Of a stretch of DNA of 21,670 bases, positions 6,893 through 13,111 are shown in pieces. This DNA is from a virus. The notes beneath the pieces are model-generated. The model did no database searches. It worked only from the letters and a program-made list of their open reading frames with translations, and had not been told where the DNA came from. Where the stretch lies: positions 1 to 21,670 of the IMG/VR virus record IMGVR_UViG_3300025132_000363; one strand, written 5' to 3'. How positions within the stretch are numbered: the first letter of the stretch is position 1; each line of letters begins with the position of its first letter. Made by a program: the position numbers and the translations under genes.

Positions 6893-7342
6893 ATGGCTAC
6901 TACGGCAGATAAAAAAATTCCACAAGAGGAAGAGCCGAAGAAGAAGGGTGTCTTTCAGGCGTTAAAAGAAAAATTAGACGATAAAGAGGAACAGTTCGAA
7001 TACATCTCAGTTTTAGTGAGATTGGTAGTTGTTGCTTGGTCCGGGGCGCTAGTAACTTTAAATTATCTGCCAGAGATTCCTGGGTTGACGTCAGGGGAAA
7101 AACAGGATATAACTTTCCCGGCTAGTCTCCTGGCTTCGTCGCTTGCAAGTTTTGGCCTGGAGAAGAGTGCAAAAAAACAAGGAGATGGTACTTACAATGT
7201 GAATCCAGATGATAAACCCTTAAGCAAGAAAGAATTACTATCTTTATTAGGTAATCAGAATAGTGGCTATCAAACAATTAGAGTTGAGCAGCCAATTAGA
7301 ATATTAGGTGCAGAAGTGGTAGACTCTTCTAAAAAATCATGA
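6893..7342 (+). CDS. Membrane protein, two hydrophobic segments, cyanophage type
   Basis: This 149-residue protein begins with a charged stretch (residues 1-35), then EYISVLVRLVVVAWSGALVT as a transmembrane segment, a Pro-containing loop (NYLPEIPGLTSGEK), and a second moderately hydrophobic stretch, FPASLLASSLASFGLEKSAK. The C-terminal 60 residues are soluble. From memory, very similar proteins are common in T4-like cyanophages without assigned function. It shares a 4-nt ATGA overlap with the next gene and heads a coupled set of three membrane proteins. A holin or membrane-remodelling role is possible but unproven. Confidence 0.8.
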   Translation: MATTADKKIPQEEEPKKKGVFQALKEKLDDKEEQFEYISVLVRLVVVAWSGALVTLNYLPEIPGLTSGEKQDITFPASLLASSLASFGLEKSAKKQGDGTYNVNPDDKPLSKKELLSLLGNQNSGYQTIRVEQPIRILGAEVVDSSKKS

Positions 7343-7551
7343 CTTGCGATAATCCTTCACATGTAGACGCCTCTCAGGAGACCCGTCTGACAGTACAAGC
7401 TCTTAAAATCGAGAGATTGGAAGAGAAGCAAGACGAGTTACGTGAACGTCTCAAAGTCGTAGAGAAGTGGGTGATAGGGGCTGCAGCAGTATTAGCAGCT
7501 GGGGTTACCCTCATAGGATTTGCCACTAATATATCGAAAGCATATTTATGA
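7339..7551 (+). CDS. XhlA-like coiled coil plus transmembrane protein
   Basis: This 70-residue protein has an N-terminal coiled coil (about residues 14-43, with LKIERLEEKQDELRERLKVV), followed by one transmembrane segment (about residues 45-64, VIGAAAVLAAGVTLIGFAT). That layout is the same as haemolysin XhlA-type phage proteins, which act with holins in lysis. The similarity is architectural and I cannot confirm homology. It overlaps the preceding and following genes by four bases each (ATGA), so all three are probably made together. Confidence 0.72.
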   Translation: MTCDNPSHVDASQETRLTVQALKIERLEEKQDELRERLKVVEKWVIGAAAVLAAGVTLIGFATNISKAYL

Positions 7552-7736
7552 TCGAAAAAACAACAGACCCACAATTAATCCTCTTAATTGGTAGCTTAGT
7601 AACCATTCTTTTGGGTGCTATGAGTTACGGAATTTATTTAACTCTTGGAAATGGATCTAAAAATTTAAGAGATCCCATTGATGAACACGCCAAAATGCAC
7701 GAGTTGGGAATAGCTCACGGACATCGAAAAAAATAA
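7548..7736 (+). CDS. PsbN-like small membrane protein
   Basis: This 62-residue protein has one transmembrane segment (about residues 8-33) ending in MSYGIYLTLGNGSKNLRDPI followed by DEH. Cyanobacterial PsbN has the same order: a single span, then G-Y-x-x-Y-x-x-F-G-x-(P)S-x-x-LRDPFEEHED. Aligned residues include the GY/YGIY region, the 'GS-K-x-LRDP' block and the acidic DEH after it. PsbN is known as an assembly and repair factor for the photosystem II reaction centre, not a permanent subunit. The phage version has a different N terminus and an extra tail of about 15 residues rich in His and Lys. It is the last gene of the coupled membrane set. Homology is likely but the protein is short, so a profile search is needed. 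Confidence 0.7.
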   Translation: MIEKTTDPQLILLIGSLVTILLGAMSYGIYLTLGNGSKNLRDPIDEHAKMHELGIAHGHRKK

Positions 7737-7740
7737 TTAC

Positions 7741-7753
7741 CTACTATAAGTAG
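7741..7753 (+). promoter_or_regulatory. Short inverted repeat with late-promoter-like TATAAGTA
   Basis: CTACT-ATA-AGTAG is a perfect 5-bp inverted repeat lying about 20 bases before the ATG at 7773, in the only spacer between the membrane set and the secreted-protein genes. It contains TATAAGTA, one base away from the T4-type late element TATAAATA. An AGAAG just downstream would be the ribosome site. Promoter activity is a weak inference. Confidence 0.3.
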
Positions 7754-7772
7754 AGAAGTCTGAATTTTTCCC

Positions 7773-8303
7773 ATGAAGCGCGTAGTCTTACCAGCGCTGT
7801 TGCTTACATCCCTTGCAGCGCCTGCGATGGCAGATATAACGCATAGTCTGAGTTCTTCGGTACAGCTTACTGTAGATGGGGCCTCATCAGTTGCAACCAG
7901 GCTGGGGTCAACATATGCGGTAAGTGGTACGAATATCAAAGTAGGTACCGGTAATAATGATTCGTTTGGTGGATTAACAGCCGGATCGGCTACTGCAGCA
8001 GCGACGATGACGGCTGGGACCTACGTCCAAAATACCCCCGGAAATCAGTTCAGTTTTTCCGAAAGTTGGCTCCAAGGAGACGCTATACCTGGCATTAACG
8101 CCGGTTCAACTGTGTCAACAACCACCGGTCAGGTAGCTTCTATTCCGGCTTTCGGTAGCACCACCACGTTTGCTGGGGGAACTAAAGGCACCTTAGCTGG
8201 TGGAGTATCGAGTTTAGCTGGTGGAACAATTACGTCATTAACCGCCGGCGGATCTGGTACAACTGCAATTGGACAATTTATATCTACTCTTAACGTGAAG
8301 TAG
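7773..8303 (+). CDS. Secreted Thr/Ser/Gly-rich protein, cyanophage type
   Basis: This 176-residue protein starts with a textbook signal peptide, MKRVVLPALLLTSLAAPAMA, with cleavage expected before DITHSLSS. The mature protein is rich in Thr, Ser, Gly and Ala, with beta-strand patterns (VQLTVDGASS, YAVSGTNIKVG) and a Gly/Leu repeat near the end (GTLAGGVSSLAGGTITSLTAGG). I recall related secreted proteins in T4-like cyanophages, usually listed as hypothetical. The two following genes also encode exported, strand-rich proteins, so the three probably act together outside the cytoplasmic membrane or on the virion. Cysteine is absent. Confidence 0.82.
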   Translation: MKRVVLPALLLTSLAAPAMADITHSLSSSVQLTVDGASSVATRLGSTYAVSGTNIKVGTGNNDSFGGLTAGSATAAATMTAGTYVQNTPGNQFSFSESWLQGDAIPGINAGSTVSTTTGQVASIPAFGSTTTFAGGTKGTLAGGVSSLAGGTITSLTAGGSGTTAIGQFISTLNVK

Positions 8304-8310
8304 ATGTCAT

Positions 8311-8799
8311 ATGTCTACTCATGCATCCGAGAAACTGGTTGCCCCGATTGTTGGCGCCATATCGAAATTAAAGTATGTCGTAATTGCGGCGGGTGTCTTT
8401 GTCATACCTGCAGGTGCGGTTCCGGTAGTACCAAATTTTTCGTCCGGTCAGCTGACCCAAACAACAACGTCGCGATCTGTGATATCTGAGGCGATTGTCT
8501 CTGAAGATTTTGCGACAGGCTGGCAATATACTGTGTCCGGTACAGGTATAAATTTAAATGGTGCATCTATTGAACCAGCTGCCATAATCAATACAAATAC
8601 AACTGCCGCGTCAGGAATAACGACTAAATGGACAGGTCTCGACGTGAACAACAAGCCAAACTGGACTCTGACTCAACCAGGGGGTTCATTCCAATTTCAA
8701 TCCAGTTACTCCGGACCCGGACTTCAGAATCGCACGACCATAACGAGGACAATAGAAACGGACACAACGATAGAATCGGTTTCCGTATTTTCTCAGTAA
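8311..8799 (+). CDS. Secreted Thr/Asn-rich protein, cyanophage type
   Basis: This 162-residue protein has an N-terminal hydrophobic stretch (KLKYVVIAAGVFVIPAGAVP) that looks like a signal peptide or anchor with a longer than usual n-region. The mature part is Thr/Ser/Asn-rich and strand-like (GWQYTVSGTGINLNGASIEP, TKWTGLDVNNKPNWTL, FQFQSSYSGPGLQNRTTITR). The style matches the preceding secreted protein (shared 'Y-x-V-SGT' motif), suggesting an old duplication or common fold. It starts eight bases after the preceding stop. An overlapping Cys-rich ORF from 8304 is judged a shadow. Confidence 0.8.
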   Translation: MSTHASEKLVAPIVGAISKLKYVVIAAGVFVIPAGAVPVVPNFSSGQLTQTTTSRSVISEAIVSEDFATGWQYTVSGTGINLNGASIEPAAIINTNTTAASGITTKWTGLDVNNKPNWTLTQPGGSFQFQSSYSGPGLQNRTTITRTIETDTTIESVSVFSQ

Positions 8800-8822
8800 T
8801 ACCAAGGGTTCTTAGCGTTTTA

Positions 8823-9641
8823 ATGCTATTCCCTTTCTGTCCTATCGTCAAGGCAAGTGACGTAGGAGGAATATCTGCTACCTCTAATCCGGTCGCTAAT
8901 TCTTCCGGTCAAGCGAATGTTAATGCGTATCAAGTGTTGACAGGAAATTTTATGCAGTCAGGTTTTACTAATGGTGTCGTTTGCCAATCAGAGACATTAA
9001 CAATATCGCCTTATATAGGACGTTCTGCAAATATTAAAGAGCCTTTTTTCGAAACTTACGAAGATCCGGTATACGATGTCAGAGATATTGATGGCGATGG
9101 TGCTCCAGACAATCCTGGAGATATCCTTTGGTATAAGACAGTTCAAACTCTGCAGAAAGACAACTACTCTTTGAATATGGGGGTTACTGCTCAGTGGAGT
9201 AGACCCTTAGACAAGCAGATGATGTCTCTTTGCAAAGACGCTGCTGCTACTGAAATAGCCCTAAGAAAGGCAACATTAAATTTACGGGTTTTAGACTATG
9301 AAATTTCTCGACTTAAGCATTGCGGAAATCTAGCTAAGGAGGGCATTGTATGGGATCCGACCAGCAAATATAAAGTTATATGTGAGGACGTTTTATTAAC
9401 TTCGCCTCCTGGTGTCTTATTAAATCACAGTCATTCACTTGATCCTATTACTTTCGATTCTTCCTCTGCTCAAGCATCCTCTCTCGAACAGACAGAATCT
9501 TCTCAGGTTTCCTCAGAATCTTCTTTAGAACAGTCTTCGTCACTTTCTTCGCAAGAGGTTTCACAACCTTCATTAAATACTGTTGGAGAGGTTGGCCCAC
9601 TAGGGCCACCCCTAGAGTTGCGCCTACAGCTATCGAAGTAG
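8823..9641 (+). CDS. Secreted/virion-associated protein with Ser-rich tail, cyanophage type
   Basis: With the ATG at 8823 the product is 272 residues and opens with a short hydrophobic leader (MLFPFCPIVKA before SDVGGISATSNPVANSSGQ). The frame is open upstream to an ATG at 8628, but that part overlaps the preceding gene and reads as charged non-signal sequence. The core has cysteines in VVCQSE, LCKDA, HCGN and ICED, probable disulfides in an exported protein, and a helical region with LRVLDYEISRLKHCGNLAK. I recall proteins with this 'VGGISATSNPVANSSG' start in T4-like cyanophages. The last 64 residues are Ser/Gln-rich and are encoded opposite the convergent minus-strand gene (9448-9641). Confidence 0.75.
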   Translation: MLFPFCPIVKASDVGGISATSNPVANSSGQANVNAYQVLTGNFMQSGFTNGVVCQSETLTISPYIGRSANIKEPFFETYEDPVYDVRDIDGDGAPDNPGDILWYKTVQTLQKDNYSLNMGVTAQWSRPLDKQMMSLCKDAAATEIALRKATLNLRVLDYEISRLKHCGNLAKEGIVWDPTSKYKVICEDVLLTSPPGVLLNHSHSLDPITFDSSSAQASSLEQTESSQVSSESSLEQSSSLSSQEVSQPSLNTVGEVGPLGPPLELRLQLSK

Positions 9642-10260
9642 TGTTAAGGATCGTCTGAGGAGGAGGTGTGTAGTTATTTATAACGTTGAGCAAAGCAATA
9701 TCTTCGTACAGGGTGATACATTCTCCTTCAGAATTCTTTTTATAGCCTTTTACAATCTTCGTACCATATTTACCATACGCTCCCGGTGGGGGGCTTCCTG
9801 GTCTGGGACAGGGAAGATTAACGTCAACAGGGTTAATGGCGTTAACATCGAGATCAGGAATATTAGAGACCTGACCTGCTCCCTCTGTATTGGACTCATC
9901 CGTTTCATCTTGGGTCTCCTCAGATTTATTATTTCCTAAACCACTAACTGCTCCCAAATTAGGAGTAGTATCCATCGGAATAACTACTAATTCTTTACTT
10001 GGATCAAACTCAGGAGGATTGAAGTAGGGCATACCTGGCCCTGTACACAGCGTGAGCGTTCCCTGAGGATCGTCTTCTATTAATTTGTTATTACCTTGTG
10101 TCTCTCTGGCTTCAACGCAACCAGGCATCTCTACGGTTGGGAAGCCTATCTGAAGAGTGACAGGCGGGGCTTGAGGAATGCTTAAAGGTAAATCAATTGC
10201 CCATGTCGGAATCTGTGGGACGTATACATCCCTGACTCCTATCCGAGGGATGGAACCCAC
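9448..10260 (-). CDS. Virion-structural-type protein of T4-like cyanophages
   Basis: This 270-residue protein starts MGSIPRIGVRDVYVPQIPTW, followed by a Pro-rich beta stretch (VTLQIGFPTVEMPGCVEARE) that I recall in cyanophage proteins listed as virion structural. The middle is acidic and probably flexible (ETQDETDESNTEGAGQ), then VNLPCPRPGSPPPGAYGKYG, and after NTTSIAVGATLGVALVGQPL comes a helical, strongly basic C terminus (KVVKPLAKKVTKTVLKKILR ... EQRKNRK). The basic tail may bind nucleic acid or pack against another virion protein. The last 64 residues overlap the plus-strand gene ending at 9641 in antiparallel. A small membrane protein gene lies five bases upstream on the same strand. Confidence 0.83.
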   Translation of the reverse strand: MGSIPRIGVRDVYVPQIPTWAIDLPLSIPQAPPVTLQIGFPTVEMPGCVEARETQGNNKLIEDDPQGTLTLCTGPGMPYFNPPEFDPSKELVVIPMDTTPNLGAVSGLGNNKSEETQDETDESNTEGAGQVSNIPDLDVNAINPVDVNLPCPRPGSPPPGAYGKYGTKIVKGYKKNSEGECITLYEDIALLNVINNYTPPPQTILNTTSIAVGATLGVALVGQPLQQYLMKVVKPLAKKVTKTVLKKILRKPEKILSVRERMLEQRKNRK

Positions 10261-10265
10261 TGATC

Positions 10266-10532
10266 TTACTTACTAATTGGCAGAACGCCCCCAGTGGTAC
10301 TAGGAATAGATAGAAAACTGCTAGAACCACCAGAAGAATTACCACCGATACCAGGTAATGCACCTTTGATTTGAGATTCGACCAAAGGTCCGACTTGTTC
10401 AATTAATGCCTTTTTAATTTTTTCTTGAGTCGTTGGCGATTTCAGGTAAAAATATCCTGCGATTGTTCCACCGACAAGGCTCCCAGATAATACCAAGCTT
10501 GCAGCAGCGAGAATAGTTGGTAGGTTTTTCAT
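10266..10532 (-). CDS. Small membrane-anchored protein, Ser/Gly-rich tail
   Basis: This 88-residue protein starts MKNLPTILAAASLVLSGSLV with a hydrophobic segment (about residues 5-30) that can act as signal or anchor, followed by FYLKSPTTQEKIKKALIEQV, a helix, and then a flexible Gly/Ser tail (GIGGNSSGGSSSFLSIPS). It lies just upstream of the virion-type gene on the same strand, and the pair is probably one transcript. Similar pairs occur in cyanophages as far as I remember. No catalytic motif. Confidence 0.75.
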   Translation of the reverse strand: MKNLPTILAAASLVLSGSLVGGTIAGYFYLKSPTTQEKIKKALIEQVGPLVESQIKGALPGIGGNSSGGSSSFLSIPSTTGGVLPISK

Positions 10533-10607
10533 AATTTTTTAGGGGCCACTTCTAATTTTAGTGAGTTTGAAGTAGTGAAAGCAAAAGTATTTGATAGTTT
10601 GATTTTA

Positions 10608-10622
10608 CAGTTAATGTAACTG
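10608..10622 (+). promoter_or_regulatory. Inverted repeat CAGTTA-ATG-TAACTG in the divergent spacer
   Basis: A perfect 6-bp inverted repeat with a 3-nt centre lies in the 100-bp spacer between the minus-strand membrane gene (start 10532) and the plus-strand HNH gene (start 10633). The spacer is AT-rich and must hold promoters for both directions. An operator is possible; the repeat is short enough to occur by chance. Confidence 0.3.
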
Positions 10623-10632
10623 AAATCATTAT

Positions 10633-11148
10633 TTGACGCCAGAACACTGGGGCTCTTACGTTTTCGGTCTTGTAGACCTATCACCTCGAGCCGCACGGAA
10701 ACGTTTCCGTCAGTCGATCAAAGACGAATGGGGATGTTGTGCTTACTGCGGTGAATATCATGTTCACCTCACAATCGATCACGTGAAGCCAAGAACGCAA
10801 GGCGGCAGTAGTATGCGATCAAACCTTGTACCTGCATGTGTTAGATGTAATTCGAACAAAGGATCATCTAATTGGCGTGAATGGTACAAGAGCCAAGATT
10901 TCTTTTGCGCTAAAAAAGCGACCAGAATTGAAATCTGGATCAGACCTCAAATACCTGAGGAATGGGATTTATGGAGCAAAATCGGAGGAACTTTAAATGA
11001 CCAAAAGTCGAGGGTTGACAGCAGAACAACAATTTATGCTTCATCGAATTGCTTTAGAGATTCAGAGTCTAAGTCGAGACGAGTTGCATCAGGCATTACT
11101 CGATTGCTGGGAGGCTCGATTTCGGCAGAAGCAGTCCTTCATTGCTAG
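10633..11148 (+). CDS. HNH endonuclease, cyanophage type, TTG start
   Basis: This 171-residue protein begins at TTG 10633; an in-frame stop at 10621-10623 excludes an upstream start. Residues 6-33 (WGSYVFGLVDLSPRAARKRF) resemble the N terminus of HNH proteins in T4-like cyanophages. The nuclease core is complete: CAYC (C36, C39), LTIDHVKPRTQGG (H50), the Asn at 64, and CVRCNSNKG (C69, C72, N73). Two CxxC pairs bind structural zinc and H50 is the general base in the family. It may be a free-standing homing-type or genome-processing nuclease. From residue 122 on, the frame runs through the start of the next gene (152-nt overlap) and no longer looks family-like, so the natural end may have been lost. 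Confidence 0.87.
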   Translation: MTPEHWGSYVFGLVDLSPRAARKRFRQSIKDEWGCCAYCGEYHVHLTIDHVKPRTQGGSSMRSNLVPACVRCNSNKGSSNWREWYKSQDFFCAKKATRIEIWIRPQIPEEWDLWSKIGGTLNDQKSRVDSRTTIYASSNCFRDSESKSRRVASGITRLLGGSISAEAVLHC

Positions 11149-11344
11149 TGCTAAAGAAGCAGGCTTTTCATTCCAATTCAACGAGGGAATTGCGGTTATG
11201 CCTGCAACTGCCGTAGAAGAATTCGAAGACTTTCATGGACATGCTCCTACATGGGAAGATGCAGAGGATTATTTAGAGCAGATACAGGAAAATGTACACA
11301 TGGAATTAGACATGGATGCAATTGTCCTTGAACCTGAGGAATAA
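10997..11344 (+). CDS. NblA-like protein with C-terminal extension
   Basis: This 115-residue protein has residues 7-50 (LTAEQQFMLHRIALEIQSLS, then RDELHQALLDCWEARFRQKQ) matching the phycobilisome-degradation adaptor NblA: L-(S/T)-x-EQxF, a helix, L/M-(S/T)-R-(D/E), a second helix with the Leu/Ala periodicity. NblA in cyanobacteria bridges phycobilisomes to Clp protease during starvation, and phage NblA can promote phycobiliprotein breakdown. Here a further 60 residues follow, acidic and helical (TWEDAEDYLEQIQENVHMEL), which classical NblA (about 60 residues) lacks. The start at 10997 is inside the HNH frame. If true, it would give the phage a way to dismantle light-harvesting antennae. The match is by eye and short. 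Confidence 0.68.
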   Translation: MTKSRGLTAEQQFMLHRIALEIQSLSRDELHQALLDCWEARFRQKQSFIASAKEAGFSFQFNEGIAVMPATAVEEFEDFHGHAPTWEDAEDYLEQIQENVHMELDMDAIVLEPEE

Positions 11345-11379
11345 TGTGTATACACTATGACTGATTCAAGTCTTACTCA

Positions 11380-11778
11380 ATGGAAGCATTAATAGCAGTT
11401 TCAGGTGCATTAGTCGGTATTACGTTATCTCAGGTGATTGGCTTTCAAGTCAAGCGAGGCAAAGCTCCTGATGATTCTGTAATAGACAACAGAGTTGCCG
11501 CAATAGAAAGAGTTATACCTACCTTGATTCCGCGAGATGAGGTTTCTAAAGCAATTAGTAAGGTTCCTCCATTAGTCATGCAGGCAGTGCAAGAGGAGAT
11601 GAATGCTATTGGAATAGCGGCTTCTAGACCTTCTCCTATTACTTCTTCCTCTCCCATAGTGTCTGCTCCCCCTCAAATGCCAAACGCGGGTCCCGACCCT
11701 GCAACAATGGCTGCAGCTAAAGCAAATGAAGAGAAGATGAAAGAATTAAATGAGTTGCTAAAGAAATTTAATATTTAA
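11380..11778 (+). CDS. Membrane-anchored hypothetical protein
   Basis: This 132-residue protein starts MEALIAVSGALVGITLSQVI, one short hydrophobic segment, followed by a basic stop (QVKRGK), a helical stretch (VIDNRVAAIERVIPTLIPRD), a Pro/Ser-rich linker (RPSPITSSSPIVSAPPQMPN) and a terminal helix rich in Lys, Glu and Leu. The layout, an anchor plus a flexible linker plus a coiled coil, suggests a tether or a small phage membrane adaptor. I do not recognise it. It ends five bases before the next gene. Confidence 0.72.
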   Translation: MEALIAVSGALVGITLSQVIGFQVKRGKAPDDSVIDNRVAAIERVIPTLIPRDEVSKAISKVPPLVMQAVQEEMNAIGIAASRPSPITSSSPIVSAPPQMPNAGPDPATMAAAKANEEKMKELNELLKKFNI

Positions 11779-11783
11779 AGGCA

Positions 11784-12440
11784 ATGGATGGATATGAAAC
11801 TCATTGGTTAAAACAGGAAGACGCTGACAAAATCGAAGCGTTTGTTTTTAATGAAGAAATCTATTGGACATTCACTCCAGACGTAACCTTTCCTGCTGCT
11901 GTTAAAAAAGATCCAATAAGTACAAGGATATCAGGATTCAATGCTTCTATTATTAGAGATGGTCTGCCATCTAAAGTTGTCAATAATTTAGCTAGACTTT
12001 TAGATCATATGAATTTCAATGCAATTACAAAGCATTTAGATCAATATAGAGACCAGAGTTTTAATATAAGAAGATTACAATTTTGGATGTATCCCAATAG
12101 ACAAGGAGCAGGCAAAATTCCTCATCGTCCTCATATAGATTTCGGGGAATACAACAAAACAGGATTATATTTTGTTAATGATTGCGAGGCTGATACTGTT
12201 TTCTTCAAGATCAAAGATCAATACAAAGAAGAGTTCAAAAAAGAAATTGAAGATGGATATCAGTTGTATTTACTATTCCAGACTAATAAGCTAACGATGA
12301 ATCATTTAGAGGAAATTCATCGCGAGAAGTCTGAGAAAGGTAAATTAGTATTATTTGATGGTTATACAATCCACGCAAGCTCATCTGCAGAGGATGAGAT
12401 TCGTGTCACTTTAAATTTTAATTTACAACCAGTCACATGA
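11784..12440 (+). CDS. 2OG-Fe(II) oxygenase-like protein
   Basis: This 218-residue protein has a complete set of 2-oxoglutarate oxygenase motifs: PHRPHIDFG (H117 and D119), GKLVLFDGYTIHASS (H197) and, ten residues later, EIRVTLNFNL (R207). The spacing and the strand before and after are those of the double-stranded beta helix. AAAGG lies about seven bases ahead of the ATG. It overlaps the following gene by ATGA and points into a convergent halogenase-like gene. It may act in the same chemistry as those neighbours, but the substrate is unknown. Confidence 0.82.
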   Translation: MDGYETHWLKQEDADKIEAFVFNEEIYWTFTPDVTFPAAVKKDPISTRISGFNASIIRDGLPSKVVNNLARLLDHMNFNAITKHLDQYRDQSFNIRRLQFWMYPNRQGAGKIPHRPHIDFGEYNKTGLYFVNDCEADTVFFKIKDQYKEEFKKEIEDGYQLYLLFQTNKLTMNHLEEIHREKSEKGKLVLFDGYTIHASSSAEDEIRVTLNFNLQPVT

Positions 12441-13111
12441 AATTACGTTTAAGAAAAAAAGCACCTCAAATATGGGGTAATATTATTCAGAAACATATTG
12501 AAGATGTTCCTAAAAATTTAGATATTATCAAAAAAGAACTTCGAGAAATTCAAACAGGGAACCCTTTCCTGAAATCTAGTCATAGTACTGTTTTATATGA
12601 TTTATATAGAGAGTTAGATTTTATATTAAGACCGTTAATTAGTTTTCAGAATATTCATCGTACAACAATGTTAGTCACTACAGATGATCAAGGGGAAGCA
12701 ATCTTAGATCCTGATACACAAGAACCTGTATTTACCCGACAGCCTAATCCTGATTTAGATAATCAAAAGAACAACAGTCGATATTGGATTAAGTATTGGT
12801 TAAATATATTTAATACAGAAACAAATTTACATAGTCATAAAGGTAGTTACGCTGGATCTTTATGGATCGAGCCAGGACAATCTGTTACTGTATTCCCTGA
12901 CGTACATGAAGAAATAGAGAATAAGACAGGATTACTGTTATTAAGCGATTCACAGAATGTTCATTACCTAAAGAAACATCAATATGAGAAAAATGAAATG
13001 GCCGACGAATCAATTAGTATCGGTTTCGAAGTATATAATATGGAATATTTTGAACGTGAAAATATAGATATTTCTGATTACAAAGATTTTGATTTAATGC
13101 CTTTGATATAA
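12437..13111 (+). CDS. Putative double-stranded beta-helix (cupin/2OG-like) protein
   Basis: This 224-residue protein is translationally coupled to the oxygenase before it. The central block YWLNIFNTETNLHSHKGSYA with SLWIEPG resembles the first metal strand of 2OG or cupin folds (H132, H134). Later LLLLSDSQNVHYLKK gives a candidate distal histidine (H176), followed by ESISIGFEVY in the place where the 2-oxoglutarate arginine normally sits; no Arg is there. Either it uses another co-substrate contact or it is not a dioxygenase. A second possibility is a cupin-type binding protein. Its stop lies 18 bases inside the end of the convergent halogenase-like gene. Confidence 0.68.
   Translation: MKLRLRKKAPQIWGNIIQKHIEDVPKNLDIIKKELREIQTGNPFLKSSHSTVLYDLYRELDFILRPLISFQNIHRTTMLVTTDDQGEAILDPDTQEPVFTRQPNPDLDNQKNNSRYWIKYWLNIFNTETNLHSHKGSYAGSLWIEPGQSVTVFPDVHEEIENKTGLLLLSDSQNVHYLKKHQYEKNEMADESISIGFEVYNMEYFERENIDISDYKDFDLMPLI

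Noticed and set aside
8304-8489. 61-codon Cys-rich ORF (CPDCW, CRNCGGCLCHTC) that looks like a zinc finger
   Set aside because: It lies wholly inside the secreted-protein gene 8311-8799, whose signal-like N terminus and strand-rich body are better supported. The Cys codons arise from the shifted reading of that segment.
8628-8822. In-frame N-terminal extension of the Ser-tailed secreted protein
   Set aside because: It reads through the preceding secreted-protein gene in another frame and gives a charged, non-signal-like segment; the ATG at 8823 gives a leader followed by the SDVGGISATSN start I recall from cyanophages, though the exact start remains uncertain.
9675-9682. TATAAATA on the minus strand, a perfect T4-type late element
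   Set aside because: It is inside the coding part of the virion-type gene, with no gene start a suitable distance downstream on that strand.
10193-10402. 69-codon minus-strand ORF with a hydrophobic stretch
   Set aside because: It covers the ends of two better supported minus-strand genes in another frame.
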